A DNA stretch of 64,000 bases from Isoetes taiwanensis. Taxonomy: Eukaryota > Streptophyta > Lycopodiopsida > Isoetales > Isoetaceae. The stretch covers positions 4,178,488-4,242,487 of the forward strand of contig JAJEKV010000050.1 in assembly GCA_021234155.1 (NCBI GenBank). Reading direction: 5' to 3'. The notes below the pieces were generated by a model. That model ran no database searches. It was not told where the DNA came from and saw only the letters and a program-made list of their open reading frames with translations. The translations under genes were made by a program, and so were the position numbers. Positions 24,238 through 35,395 of this stretch are shown here, piece after piece. Numbering within the stretch: the stretch's first letter is position 1; every line of letters starts with the position of its first letter.

Positions 24238-24470
24238 CCAGAGTCACACTATATATAGACCCCTCACATAGCTTGTTGTAGGACCCACGGGGACATTAAA
24301 ATGATGTCTATCTATCGTGATGCCTACGTATTTTGCTAGTCATTTCTTACAACTAATTTTCTCATTGTCTTCAGAACAACCTTCAAATCTGGCCATCCAG
24401 AGTCACACTATGTATAGACCCGTCACATGGATTGCTGTAGGGTCCACGGGGACGTTAAAATGATATTTGA
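24190..24470. repeat. Direct duplication, unit ~165 bp
   Basis: 24195-24305 and 24360-24470 share ATTTTCTCAT..TCTTCAGAACAACCTTCAA, CCAGAGTCACACTAT.TATAGACCC.TCACAT and CCACGGGGAC.TTAAAATGAT. The unit includes the first codons of the small minus-strand ORF at 23962-24237. Confidence 0.8.
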
Positions 24471-25079
24471 CAAAAGACCATTTTTTTTCAGCTCTTCTTG
24501 ATTCATTGCTGTATCCACCATTCTTTACAGATCTGGCATTGATTCATAGATTTTGGTGCAATTTTCACCAATTTACAGCGAATTCTAGAGACCGTCTAGT
24601 GGATACGAATCATATTTGCATATTATGAATTTTTAGAACTCCTCTTGATTGCAAGGCCTGATCCTCTGCCGGATTGTGCTCTTCTACTTGAATAGGTGGA
24701 TGACGTGGTTGTAGACTGAAATAGGAGGATGACCTGGGTGTCTTCCAAACATTGAGACAGGCGAAATCCCCCGTCCAAAAAATAATGGGTGCCAAAATGC
24801 TGACTAGACGTTTGCCACTCTAGATGTGATATAGGGTGCACGCCTATATTTTTATTGGCCTTTATTTATATTTATCTAGTTGGAGTTGTAGTATCTTAAC
24901 CGCTGCATGGCTAGGGTAGCCCGTAGCTTTTGTAAGTGAAAATATTGTGGATTGAATCTGATAAAATGAAATACTTAAAACGTCATGAATAATAAAATAA
25001 ATTATAGATTTTTACTCTCTGACTGAATTTGAATGAAGGGACCTAGAGTATGAAATACTTTAAAAAGAAGTTCGTGGAC
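24471..25079. other. No supported gene (24.5-25.1 kb)
   Basis: AT-rich. Two overlapping minus-strand frames of 61 and 72 codons (24610-24841) have no recognised domain. Confidence 0.4.
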
Positions 25080-25617
25080 AAAACAAATTGCAAAAGATAG
25101 TAGAGAATTTGCCAGTTTTTGTGATGGTCGATGTCATGGAAAGGACTCCCTGGACTTGCAATGAATCAATTCATAGAGGCAAGAACTTTGCCAGGTTTGT
25201 GTATCATCTTCTTCACGCACCGAGTGCCCTGACAATGTCAGTTAGATGCAGCTATAAATTCCACATGAGTATTGGTCTCGTACATGGCATTAGGCATGGC
25301 ATAAACTACTCCATCCAAGGTATCTATGCTTTGGTGGCAGATCAGTCATAGGTGTTTATGTGTTAATGCATTTCTTCTCCAATGTGATCTTAGGTCTCTG
25401 CATTGTGCCCAATCTGCCTGCAGAGATTGAATCACTTGAACACTGCTTGTTTGCATGTCCGAGATCAAACCAACTTGGGCATAGTGCCTTGGATGGCCAA
25501 CACATTCTTTTAGCATCCTACCCTGATAGGATACCCTCAGCTAAGAAGAAGGCATTCATCTTGGTTCTGGTTGGCTCTTGTGGTCCATTTGGAAACAATG
25601 CAGACTTCATGTAATAT
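25080..25617 (+). pseudogene. LINE reverse-transcriptase tail (zf-RVT-like) remnant
   Basis: The frame at 25360-25614 reads SLEHCLFACPRSNQLGHSAL, like the zf-RVT domain after many plant L1 reverse transcriptases (CxxC...E...HLF..CP.S..LW). It then gives FILVLVGSCGPFGNNADF, reminiscent of the WxxWxxRNxxxF stretch that follows. Upstream, 25088-25351 is open but unassigned. No RT catalytic motif remains. The call rests on one short motif. Confidence 0.4.
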
Positions 25618-25680
25618 TATAGAGATAGATAGATAGATAGAATGAATTTATAGAGTCCAGGAGAAGCCGAAACTTATGGG
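25608..25680. repeat. Short homologue of the GATA microsatellite locus
   Basis: TGTAATATTATAGAGATAGATAG, then an 18-bp GATA run, AATGAATTTATAG, then AGTCCAGGAGAAGCCGAAACT. Both flanks match those of the 228-bp microsatellite at 8104-8331 (TGTAATATTATGGAGATAG and AGTCCAGGAGAAGCCGAAACT). Confidence 0.85.
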
Positions 25681-26967
25681 ATACACACCTAGATGAGACC
25701 TGCCCCCACCAATGTACATGGTTAAAGTGATACAATGGTGATGGCCACTTTCACAAAGAGGCATTGAACCCGTGACCTTAGACATGGCAGTTTAGGTTCT
25801 TACCAGGAATAAGAAATGGAAGCAATATAAGTTAGTGATCCCTACATTTCGTCTCAATACTTTGTAGATGGATGGATGCCTTGGATGTTGGGATATAGAT
25901 GTTCAGGGGTGACCATCTTGTGCGAGGGAGTGTGTATAATCAATGTTAGAGTTTGATGATCTGTAAACGTCATAATGATTAGCTTCTACCTTATATGTTG
26001 TTAGCATTGACATGTGAATGCCATTATCTTATATTGAGTATGCGTAACATTGATGGGGTTGCAATAAAGGCAAGTGCACTCAAGCATCATGTCATCACTT
26101 CTTCAAACCACATTCATACCACTACATTATATCTGCTTGTATAAATCATCCCATTCATGCCCTCCATCGCATCAAAAGCTTGAATTCGCTAACTACATGC
26201 TGCACCTTCCATCCATCACCACCATCAAAACTAAGGATAAACGTACATACCACTACCCGATGGGACCACAACAACTTTAATACAATCTTTAACAATCCTT
26301 CCAACATATATATATTGATAAGAACATCAGTTGAGATTCGGAGGATGAGTGTGCGTGCATTCATTAATGAATCGTAGACATTTCCTGAACCATTGGATTC
26401 ACTATTTATTACAAGAGTCTTCATCACCTTCTCAAATGCGTGACATTCCACATTATTTATATGCCTTTTTGAGTATAAATGCGCATGACACATCACTATG
26501 AATAATTATTCATAAGCTAAGGTTAGCTATGTTAACCCATTAATTATTAAGGTGGAAACCTAACCTAAATCCTAGTGAATTTGGGCTTAACCTAATACTA
26601 GAAGGGGGTTAAAATATAATCTAGGGTATGCATTGTCGATTGGGCAAAGCCCAGACCAACTAACTTGGGACATCAAGTTGGGGTTTCCACCCCAATTTGC
26701 CTAGTCGATTTAGATGCGGTTGGAGGAGGAGGGCTTATTCAGCCAACAAGGTAGGAGCACGAGAGATGGGAGATCTAGCTCGGCCGGTTAGTACTAGGCT
26801 TGGTCAGCTTGAGATTCTAGTTAGGAACAACACTTGCTTGTTAGATGGATGATTAGTCTCTCTATTTTATGTGTTCGAGATGAAGTTGTGATGGATGTAT
26901 GGGATATCAATGCTCTCTCTTCACATTCCTCTGTGTTCGTGGGTAAAAGGGGGTAGAGACCTAAAAG
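25681..26967. other. No supported gene (25.7-27.0 kb)
   Basis: AT-rich. A minus-strand frame (26155-26496, 113 codons) and overlapping plus frames show no family signature. The right edge is the start of repeat R2. Confidence 0.4.
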
Positions 26968-27673
26968 GCCATCTAGGTTAGATATACTCCTAGTTAGAAC
27001 CTTTAAATCCCATTAGATATGGCATGTGCATAAGAGCCCACACAGGCGTGGATGCTATATCTGATTGACTTACCAGAATACTTGAATACGATAGTGAAGT
27101 GAGTGGGGTCTTGCACAGCGTGTCTACAAGACTTCTCTGGTTTGCTGACTTATAAAGTCGGTCTAGCATTGAGGCTGGATATGGAGTGCGACCTCACGGA
27201 GTTGAAGCGTGCCTCTATGGGCGTCACGAGACTTGGTAGTGTGCGAGGCAGCCCATGGATTTGGGGGTTCAGAGTCAGTGGCTAAGGAGTGCGCATTCTC
27301 TAGCACACCTATAGGGATCCATTGTGTCTAGGGGAGGGGGCGGCTTCCCGACCTGCCTCATGGGACAGGAGATGTAATCCCGGAGTAGTCTCAAGGGTCC
27401 ATGAAGTTACAATCACGCTGTATCTCATGTTTCAACCCTATCTGCCAGAAAGTGTGGGCGGGGATGGAATGTACTATCTAGTCATTGTTCTATAATATGG
27501 AGTCAGCATGTATGTTATATACATCTGCTTTGTTGTTGGAGGAGCCTTGGCTGTCCAGTCGACCAGTGAGTTTGAGCCGAGGTAGAGCCTTTATTTATAG
27601 TGCACTTCCTTTGTTATGTTGGTATTCATTTATTAGTTGTATTGATGATAATGGGGCACCCTTAGGTAGTGGT
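26968..27673. repeat. Dispersed repeat R2, second copy, left part
   Basis: Matches 17313-18012, starting GGCCATCTAGGTTAGATATACTCC and ending GGTAGTGGTATATATCTATTG. The match then stops, and the sequence corresponding to 18007 onward resumes at 31844. This copy is therefore interrupted. Confidence 0.7.
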
Positions 27674-30600
27674 ATATATCTATTGTTTAAATTTGGTTTT
27701 AGAGCTTTTAAAAACTTTTAGATTTTTTCTTTAACTTGATTTCCTAAGATTTGAGATTTTTTGAGTTGTGGGAAAATAATCCCGATCACATAAAATGCGG
27801 AAAATGTAGGTTGGGGTTCAATTTTCCCCTTCGTTTCGGCCCTTCTAATCCTCTAATCAGGCATGCATGTCTTGACCGAGTTTTATACGATTGCAGGTCA
27901 GGGTTTTAGGATATGGAGGCGAATTAGGAATCAACCGAGGTTTAAGCGGAATGGCAGGCGATGTGAAGCACACAAAATAGTGATTTCTCTTCTATTCTAT
28001 CTTCAAGCTTACTGCGATTTTCTTCGCGGCGAATGGAGCTTTGGTGGCTTTAGCTGCAATCATTGTCCCGACTGTGGAGCTTCGGTTCTGAGATGCGTAT
28101 ACGAAACATGTTGGGCAGAGAAGGCGGTGTATTATTGTGGTAAATCCATCTGCCGGGCCTGTTACTGGAGTTTAAGCTTCTTATTAAAGCGGTACCTACT
28201 ATGATATGTTTTCTTTCTATAAAGTATCAGGATCACGAAAAGCCAGTGAATCTATTATTTCTTCTCATGTTCGGGGTTTTCTTCTCTAAATGTCACCATA
28301 CAGTGCGGCATGATATTGATTGAAGGTATTACGGGCTTTGGAGCTTCAACTTTGTTTTTCTTAAATTAATCTTCATGGTTTGTGCATTGGAGTTTCTTTG
28401 CATCAAGATCGTTGCATCATGTTAATGCTTTGGAAATATCATTTGCATAAAGCTGTTGATATATGGATGTATGCCTGAGATCTGTGAAGTAGATGGGAGT
28501 TCCATTAGATTTCCTCTAATTTACAACAAATCTTTGGAACACTGCCGAGTCGACTTTATTAGGCTGACTATTTAACTATTTACAAGCTTTTACGTGTAGT
28601 TGTTTCATGCTTCCATTTCTCGAGCAAAGCTTCGCAATGCTTTTTGTGAAGGTATAGTTAATTTTTCCTTTTTGTTTGATAGTTAATATATGTCATGTCT
28701 TACGTTTATCATTCCTTATCGATCTATCGTAGTCGTGTTTCTTTTTCTCTTTTCCCTTTGTGGTTAGATTGCATTTGTAAAGAGATACGTGTTTGGCTAT
28801 TCGGATGGAATCTATTTTCTTGATAGGCATTACGTCTATAGTTATCCTACTATCTTCATTGGAAATTTTGTGGTTTTATTATTTCCTATTGAATTAGAGC
28901 ATGACATGGGCGCCACCATAATAATGCAATCCCAAATGCCATGTGTTTTGGGGTACGGAGCGATATGGAGATAAGGTTTCTAAATATTTTTCTTCTTGAA
29001 TTTAGCTTTTTGGAAGGATTCTTTTTGGAAAGGATTGTTACGGGTACATGTCCTCTGCACATCAAAATGCTTATGGTAATGATCTCAACCCCTATAGGCT
29101 TAATTTGGGCTTTGCTTTAGGTTAGGAGCATGCATTCTCACAAGCATAGCAAATCCTTATTCTTCCTTCATGCATTTGACAACTTACGTCTCTCAATGGC
29201 AAAAGCTTGTTCCGCGACAAAGTTTACCATGGCAAAATATAACAAATTGGCATTCTTAGAGTAAAGCTTCATGCATATGCATGAAGACCGGGGCTTTAGA
29301 ATGGCCTTGAGAATGGATTTGGCATTCTTCTCCATGCTTAATACGCCCAGGGACTAGAGGCTTTAGAATAATGAGATAGATCTATGGACAAGGGGAAGAA
29401 TCATAAATGGCTTCCAAGCTGGGTAATTTATTGCACGGATCTACATTAAGTTGCCAACAAGCTAAATCATCGGGAAGTATCATGTGAAGGCAAGATCACG
29501 ACAAAAATCGGACTTGGGTAATTTATTTCTTGGATGATTCATGTGACTTGCTCGGCGTGAGAGTAAGATACGGCATAGCTCACAATCTTGCAACTTTGGT
29601 ATTTTAAAATATTCAATTCTCTGATTTCTTTCATATGGACCAAGGAGAAAGAATTGTTAAATAGCTTCCAAAATTTTGCGTAATTTTACACAGGTCCACT
29701 GAAGTTGCGGCCAGCTTCTAAATCATCCGTATCCGTAATGAAACCAAAGATCTAACTAACATAGCTCACAATCTTAAAGGATTGATGATTATCAGCGGAA
29801 GGGCTTTCATCTACGGCTTTTTCATAGTTGCCATTGTTCACGAATCTCCATACATATACATTTAGCGGATTGAATGACCTGAGAACCAACTTGGATAATA
29901 TTATTACATGGATAATTCATTTGATTGTATCATATGAGTAAAGATCACGGCGATTTAGGCATTTTAAATTACTCAATTCTACATTTTTCTTTAGAATTGC
30001 TCAAATTTGGATAGCTCGAGTCAAGGAATGCATTGGAAAAGTTCAAAATTTCTTTCATAGCTTTCAATTTAGAAATGGCTGACCAAGATTTTGATTGCAT
30101 GATGTCTTTTGTACATTTTGCCTTGCCGTGTTGGGTCTATGTGTTTGCCGGGTTTGTGCTTCAAGAGACCTTACGCATTCTTGATGTCTCCTTTTAAGAT
30201 TTGTTGCTTCATGAGAGACTTTGTCCAATTCACGTTGCCTTTGTTTTGAAAAAAGCTCAACCAGCAGTGAAGAAGCCCGGATGATTTGTAAGTTGTATGT
30301 CGTGATAATATTCATGGTAAACATTTAGACTTAGGTAAGCTTTCTCTACTCCTTTGGCCTTACCGGCGGGGTCACCATGCACCATTGAGACCTATAAATC
30401 TGACCCCATACCATTACATTGAGGCATAGCCTCCAAAAATCAATTAGGCATGAGGCGATTACATACTATCGCTCTCGGCCCGGTCGATATGCAATATTAG
30501 ACTCACACATATTATATTCATGCGAAGGTCCTTTCCGGCATATTACAGACATCGAACTTCATACGATGCGGTTTCTTCGCCCGAGCATTAGACTTTATTT

Positions 30601-31843
30601 TCGTATTTCTTATTATCAAAAGTGAGGTCTCATAAATCCTAAACTTCTCCTTATACATCTACTACTTACATTGACGATCTATTAATAAATAAGGGCACAT
30701 GCCTATTGAATTCCCAAAAGATGTGAATTTGCATTAGATTGGGGTGAAAACGATCTTGGCATGGGGCATTGAGAGAAATTGGATAGATTAGAATCAAAAC
30801 TAATCTGGTATGGAGGCATTGGAGAAATTGGGATAAGGGAAGCACCTTAGGTATCCTTGGTCATGAGGCATATGATTGTCCTTTGTGAATGTGAATGCGA
30901 TGAGTTTCTTGAGGGTGAGAGTTTGGGTTAGAATATTGTTATCCCTTCCTTTACTACTATAAATTGGAGATACCATGAAGCATGAATTAAAGTGAGTGGC
31001 TCAGCGAATGTAAACTCCCTTTTACTCTGAGAGGAAACCTTGCATATTGCTAACACAATCAAATGATGGCGATGCACATAACATAAAAATCTTTGAAGTG
31101 CTATTCCCTATCGTTACTTCTTTATTCTATTTTATTCTTGCCTTATTAGCATGGGTTTCATTAACATTTCAGTTTGATTGCTTTGCAACGTAATATCTAG
31201 AAATTCCGGACTCTGAGGAGATAGAAGGCTTACCATTAAGTAAGCTTATTTACACCTAATAAAAATCAAGCGTAAATAAAGACTAAATATTAATATGTTA
31301 AAGATGCTACGGAGCTCGTGCAGCCTAGATCTCTATAGTTATTACCAGTTTGAATGAATGTATTAAGCCTTTGGCAGAGATAGTAAATTTTGACAACTAG
31401 CAAAAGATTAAGATTTGAACACAAAGCTTTGCATTGTAAGTCTTATTTTGTTGCTGATTAGCAGTTAAGGCATGCACTTCAATGTCATGAAGATATGGAA
31501 CAAAAATTAAAGACTAGAAATGGCAGCCAGATTCGGACCTTATTGGCCATCGTGGACCCTAATAGGTCATTATGCACTCACGACTACATTCGTCCTCTAC
31601 TATTTCAATCAATAAAATCATTGCCAAGACCATCAATCTCAATCTCAACTATAGTACATCATTGAAAATAGTGTCTGGGTGTTTAGATTATTAATACCAA
31701 CACCCTTGAATATAAGATCATCTACGTAACAATTACCACATAAATAAAGACAACACAACAATGAAACAACCAACCACATGAACGGTTCTATCCATTATTA
31801 CTTCAAATTGCTACACTAAAACTGGCAGCCAAACACCATAACT
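27674..31843. other. ~4.2-kb insertion splitting repeat R2
   Basis: It separates the two halves of the second R2 copy. I see no terminal repeat, RT or transposase motif. The most protein-like frame is 27863-28204 (plus, 113 codons), with a Cys-rich segment CNHCPDCGASVLRC and later CGKSICRAC. Eight Cys in about 40 residues suggest a possible zinc-binding fold, but no family fits. A plus frame at 28789-28974 and a minus frame at 30064-30324 (Arg/Gln-rich) are unassigned. Confidence 0.5.
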
Positions 31844-32893
31844 AGTTATTTATTAGTATTGTTGCGGGGTGCTAACGCGATATGTATGTACGCTATATGG
31901 GGATTCCCATGAAGGCGTGGGCAATTGAGAACTCGTGTCCTTCCTGGACACTTGGCTGCATCACAAGTGGTCAGTCGGTGTGAGAGGCCTTTCCATGGTG
32001 ATGGAGTAAGCCGTAGGAGAGAGCTACCAAGTATTTATGGGAGGGCATCCTATGGATTAGAAGTGTCACAATGGTATCAGATCATGATTTTGGTAGACCA
32101 AATCATTGCCTTGTATAGTCTAACTTTCGTTAAGTTTGTTGGTTATATGGACTTTGACTTAGATTAAACTACCCAATTCCATAGTTAGTAGTATGTGTGT
32201 TGGCCTAGTTATGAGAGGATTAAATAGTTAGATATGAAGGTGTGAGTTATTATAGTTAAGTATATTAAGTTCTTGGAAAGGAGGGTCCTTCGAACACAAG
32301 CCATAACTTTCTCTAATGAATTCCGGATGGAAGCGATTTTTGCACCCGTGTCCAGAAAGGTCAATTAACCAGAGGCACCATTATCCGAAATCAAGGCGGA
32401 GCATCAAATAGGGCTTGATGCGGTAAAAACATCGACTTAGAATCTCAAAAACCACGTATTTCCAATCCTTTTCATTATAAAAATGCATATTTCCATCATA
32501 TAAAAATTAAAAAAAAAAATTGAAAAAAGTAATTGGCGAAAAAAAAAAGTAGCGATTATTTTTTAGATTTCCCACATCTCATTTGTTTGCACTTTCACGT
32601 AGCCTGCTTGATAAAAGCCATAACCGGAGAAACTTTGCTTCCCCATAACCTCGCGTTTGGCAACGCCCTTCTTTGCCATGCCAGTGCCCCCTTTGAACCT
32701 TTCCTATGCAAATGAATGTAAACCGTGCAGGATACATCATTATTGTAACCTCATTGTCACCGGATCTTTTGCTAAACTTGGCGGCGGTAGCTGGAACAAC
32801 TCAAATAAAAATTAGAGCTCACGCTAACTAAACTTGTTCGGCCGGTTATTTGCCCAGGACCTGGAGTCCCCACTATTTTTTTTTTTTCATATG
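31844..32893. repeat. Dispersed repeat R2, second copy, right part
   Basis: Matches 18007-19031. It starts TTATTTATTAGTATTGTTGC, passes CTGGACACTTGG, TAGTCTAACTTTCGTTAAGTTTG, ACTACCCAATTCCATA and GGGCTTGATGCGG, and ends AGTCCCC...TTTTTCATATGTC. It is followed directly by the LINE-B 5' half. Confidence 0.7.
32072..32083 (+). other. Candidate primer-binding site (tRNA-iMet type)
   Basis: TGGTATCAGATC matches 11 of 12 bases of the plant LTR-retrotransposon primer-binding site TGGTATCAGAGC, complementary to the 3' end of initiator tRNA-Met. It follows GTGTCACA by one base, as expected for an LTR ending in CA. The matching site in the other R2 copy (near 18240) is degraded to GATGTCGGATC. Confidence 0.5.
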
Positions 32894-35178
32894 TCGGGCG
32901 CTTCCGCCAAGGCGAGGGCCCAGCCACTTCAAGCGGTCCCGATCAGCCATCATGGCGGGGGAGAGTCATCCTCCATGGAAGGAGGAGGCTCGGGCTAAGG
33001 CTAAAGGCCCCCTCGGCCGAGCCCGGCCCGTAGGAAGGATTGAGTACTTTCCAGACCACATAGGAACTCTGCCTCGTGAAGGGTGGAACCCGTCAAAGCG
33101 GGGAATGGAGAATGCCGGTGCTGCGTGTGGGGCTAACGGTGCCGCTTTGGGCGGCATGGCGGTGGTGAGTCCTCGGCATCCCATGTGCTCAAAAAGGCAA
33201 ATGGGGAATTGAGAAGAACCGTATCTGAGCTTGGAGACCGCCTGGCTGCATGTGGAAGATAGCCTTGGCCTTACCGCCGGCGGCGTGACGGTCGGTGACA
33301 TGCGGGCCGCCCTGGGCTTCTACCGTGTTCATCACTCTGTGACACCATGACCTGCAGAGGCTGGCGCAATGCGAGGAGGCGATGGTCCACTTGGCTGTCA
33401 CCGGCTTCAATGGAGGTAGGCGACCACCACCATGTACGGGGAGCCTGAGGCGCTCTTGCGGACTGACCCGGTGCAACCGGGATCTTGAGTAAGATCGGAA
33501 CAGCCAAACCCGGCCCTCGGCAGCGCGTGTCTTTGGGCTCGAGCAGCTCTCGCTACTTTCGAGCCACGGGCTCCGGGGTTGCGGGCAGCCATCCCGCAGA
33601 CGAGCAGGGGTCTCCCTACAGGGTTCATAGTCATGCCGCAGCCCCGGTCACCCGAGCCGAGGAGATAGCCAAGCGGCAGAGCTCACGCAGAGAAACATTG
33701 CTCCCGACTTCACCGGTAGAAACGGCTCGGGCAGCTATCAGCCACGGCCTCCCTGCCCGTGACCCACGCCCATGGCGCGGCTCTCCCGACCACTCCGCAT
33801 GTCCGGCCACCTCCGGTCACTCCCGCCATCTTGACCACCACCACCACCCCGGCCACGAGGACTGAGCGCCATACCTTGGACATAAGCGCGAAACTCGGTA
33901 GCAGGCGGAAGACCTGTCCCCAGTAGTTCGAGCATGCGGAAACAGCCCGAGGAAGTCTAAGCCCACAACATCGAACACACATTCTCGTCGGATGACATTC
34001 CGAGGCGATTCATTTCACCGAAGCGGCGGCATGGGGCACCGGCCGAGACGTGGCAGCATTGTCATATTCCGCGGTTGCGGATGCGCAGTGCGTGATGCCA
34101 TATTGCGCCGGGGCGGATGTTGAAGGGACATCCACATCGTGGACCCGGGACCTCACACGCGTGCAACGGAGAGCCTTGCAGCGAGCGAGAACTTGTCGAG
34201 TCAGGCATTACGCCCGGCGAAGTGCCGCGGGTGATTCGAAGCGGGATGCACATTTTCCAGCGGCTGCTTCTGTACCCGGACCAGCCCCAACCACAGTTTT
34301 TCTGTGACCACTTCTGCTTCTACTACCACGGCCCCGTTCTCCTGCTCCTCACCTTCCCTCCGCATTACGCCCTCTCGACCACATCTTTGCCTCCGGCTCA
34401 TCTACTTCTCACTCGGCCTTTGCTTCCGTCCTCCCCGTGACTCATTTGCGCTGCCATCCCTGGCGACAAATAGGAATTGTGCCTCACGGTGGTCTCATGG
34501 ATTTGTCGAGGCTTCCCTTAGCCCAGAAGGGCCGGTCAGAACTCCAGTAGCGTGCGATGTGGATCATCTTCCTCGCTGGAGACATGCAGGAGCATGATGG
34601 GCACATGCTACGATTCTTGGGGTTACCAACATTTCGAGTCTTCAATACATGCAGACGGCGGGGTCATGGTGGAGTGAAAACGCTGCGGACAACCTTGGCA
34701 CGTTCGGTTGCCCTCGGTAGAACCCGGACCTGGCCGGTACTTCCCTGGGTTAGGTATTGCATAATACCGATGGCAACCCTCTTTTTCGGCACTTTGTTAT
34801 TTCCCTCGCATGAGCGGCACCTTCTATAGCCACCCCGTCGCGGATGGACCGATATGTCGATCTATATGATGTCTGGCGGCATCGATAGTTGGGTAGGGTG
34901 TTCGTCCTTCTTGGAGATTTCAATCTTGGGGCGAGGAGTAAACCCATCGCGACTTGACCCCTCGACAATGTCCTGCGGCTTCACGCCAGCGAAGTAGCAC
35001 AGCCCATGAGTCCGGATGTGGCCAGGTCACTGGCGCTTTGTGACGATTCTTTCACCTTTATATGTGGCGGTACGAGCGATAATTTGCAATGGCCTTTCCG
35101 GTGGCACGATTCGCGAAGTGCGTCTGAGGCAAAGGAATGTCGGGGAGGGTCTAGTGTGGTGGACTATGTCTTTGTAGT
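32894..35178 (+). mobile_element. LINE-B copy, 5' half (ORF1 end and endonuclease)
   Basis: GC-rich compared with its surroundings. The frame at 34050-34307 has TSTSWTRDLTRVQRRALQRA, matching the end of the LINE-A ORF1 RRM region (IWLDLDLTPAQLEIRKK). From about 34470 the endonuclease domain can be read across frames: LSRLPLAQKGRSELQ, a degraded catalytic-Glu region, then GDFNLGARSK near 34910 (catalytic Asp/Asn; LINE-A has GDFNARTKGS). SSVVDYVFV lies near 35150 (LINE-A has SSVVDYLLS). The SDH motif is not here; it appears at about 38165. Stops occur throughout, so the copy is dead. Confidence 0.7.
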
Positions 35179-35278
35179 CAGGAAGGTGTCCGAGCCATGC
35201 CTTGCCCACCCACCACGATTGGCAAACCATCAGTCTTTAGAGATACTTTCAAGTCGTTGGAGATGCCTCTGCCACTCC

Positions 35279-35395
35279 CTAAAATCTTATCTTCCTTCTC
35301 ATCCACATGTATAAATCTTATCTTCCTTCTCATCCACATGTATAAAATCTTAACCACATGTATAAATCTTATCTTCCTTCTCATCCACTTCAAGA
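35279..35395. repeat. Short tandem repeats (~30-bp unit)
   Basis: Repeats of AATCTTATCTTCCTTCTCATCC followed by ACATGTATAA, with one unit shortened to AATCTTAACCACATGTATAA. About three full units and two partial ones. Confidence 0.9.

Noticed and set aside
32850-34440. Many overlapping frames on both strands in GC-rich DNA
   Set aside because: High GC lowers stop frequency; only the fragments matching LINE ORF1 and endonuclease are supported.
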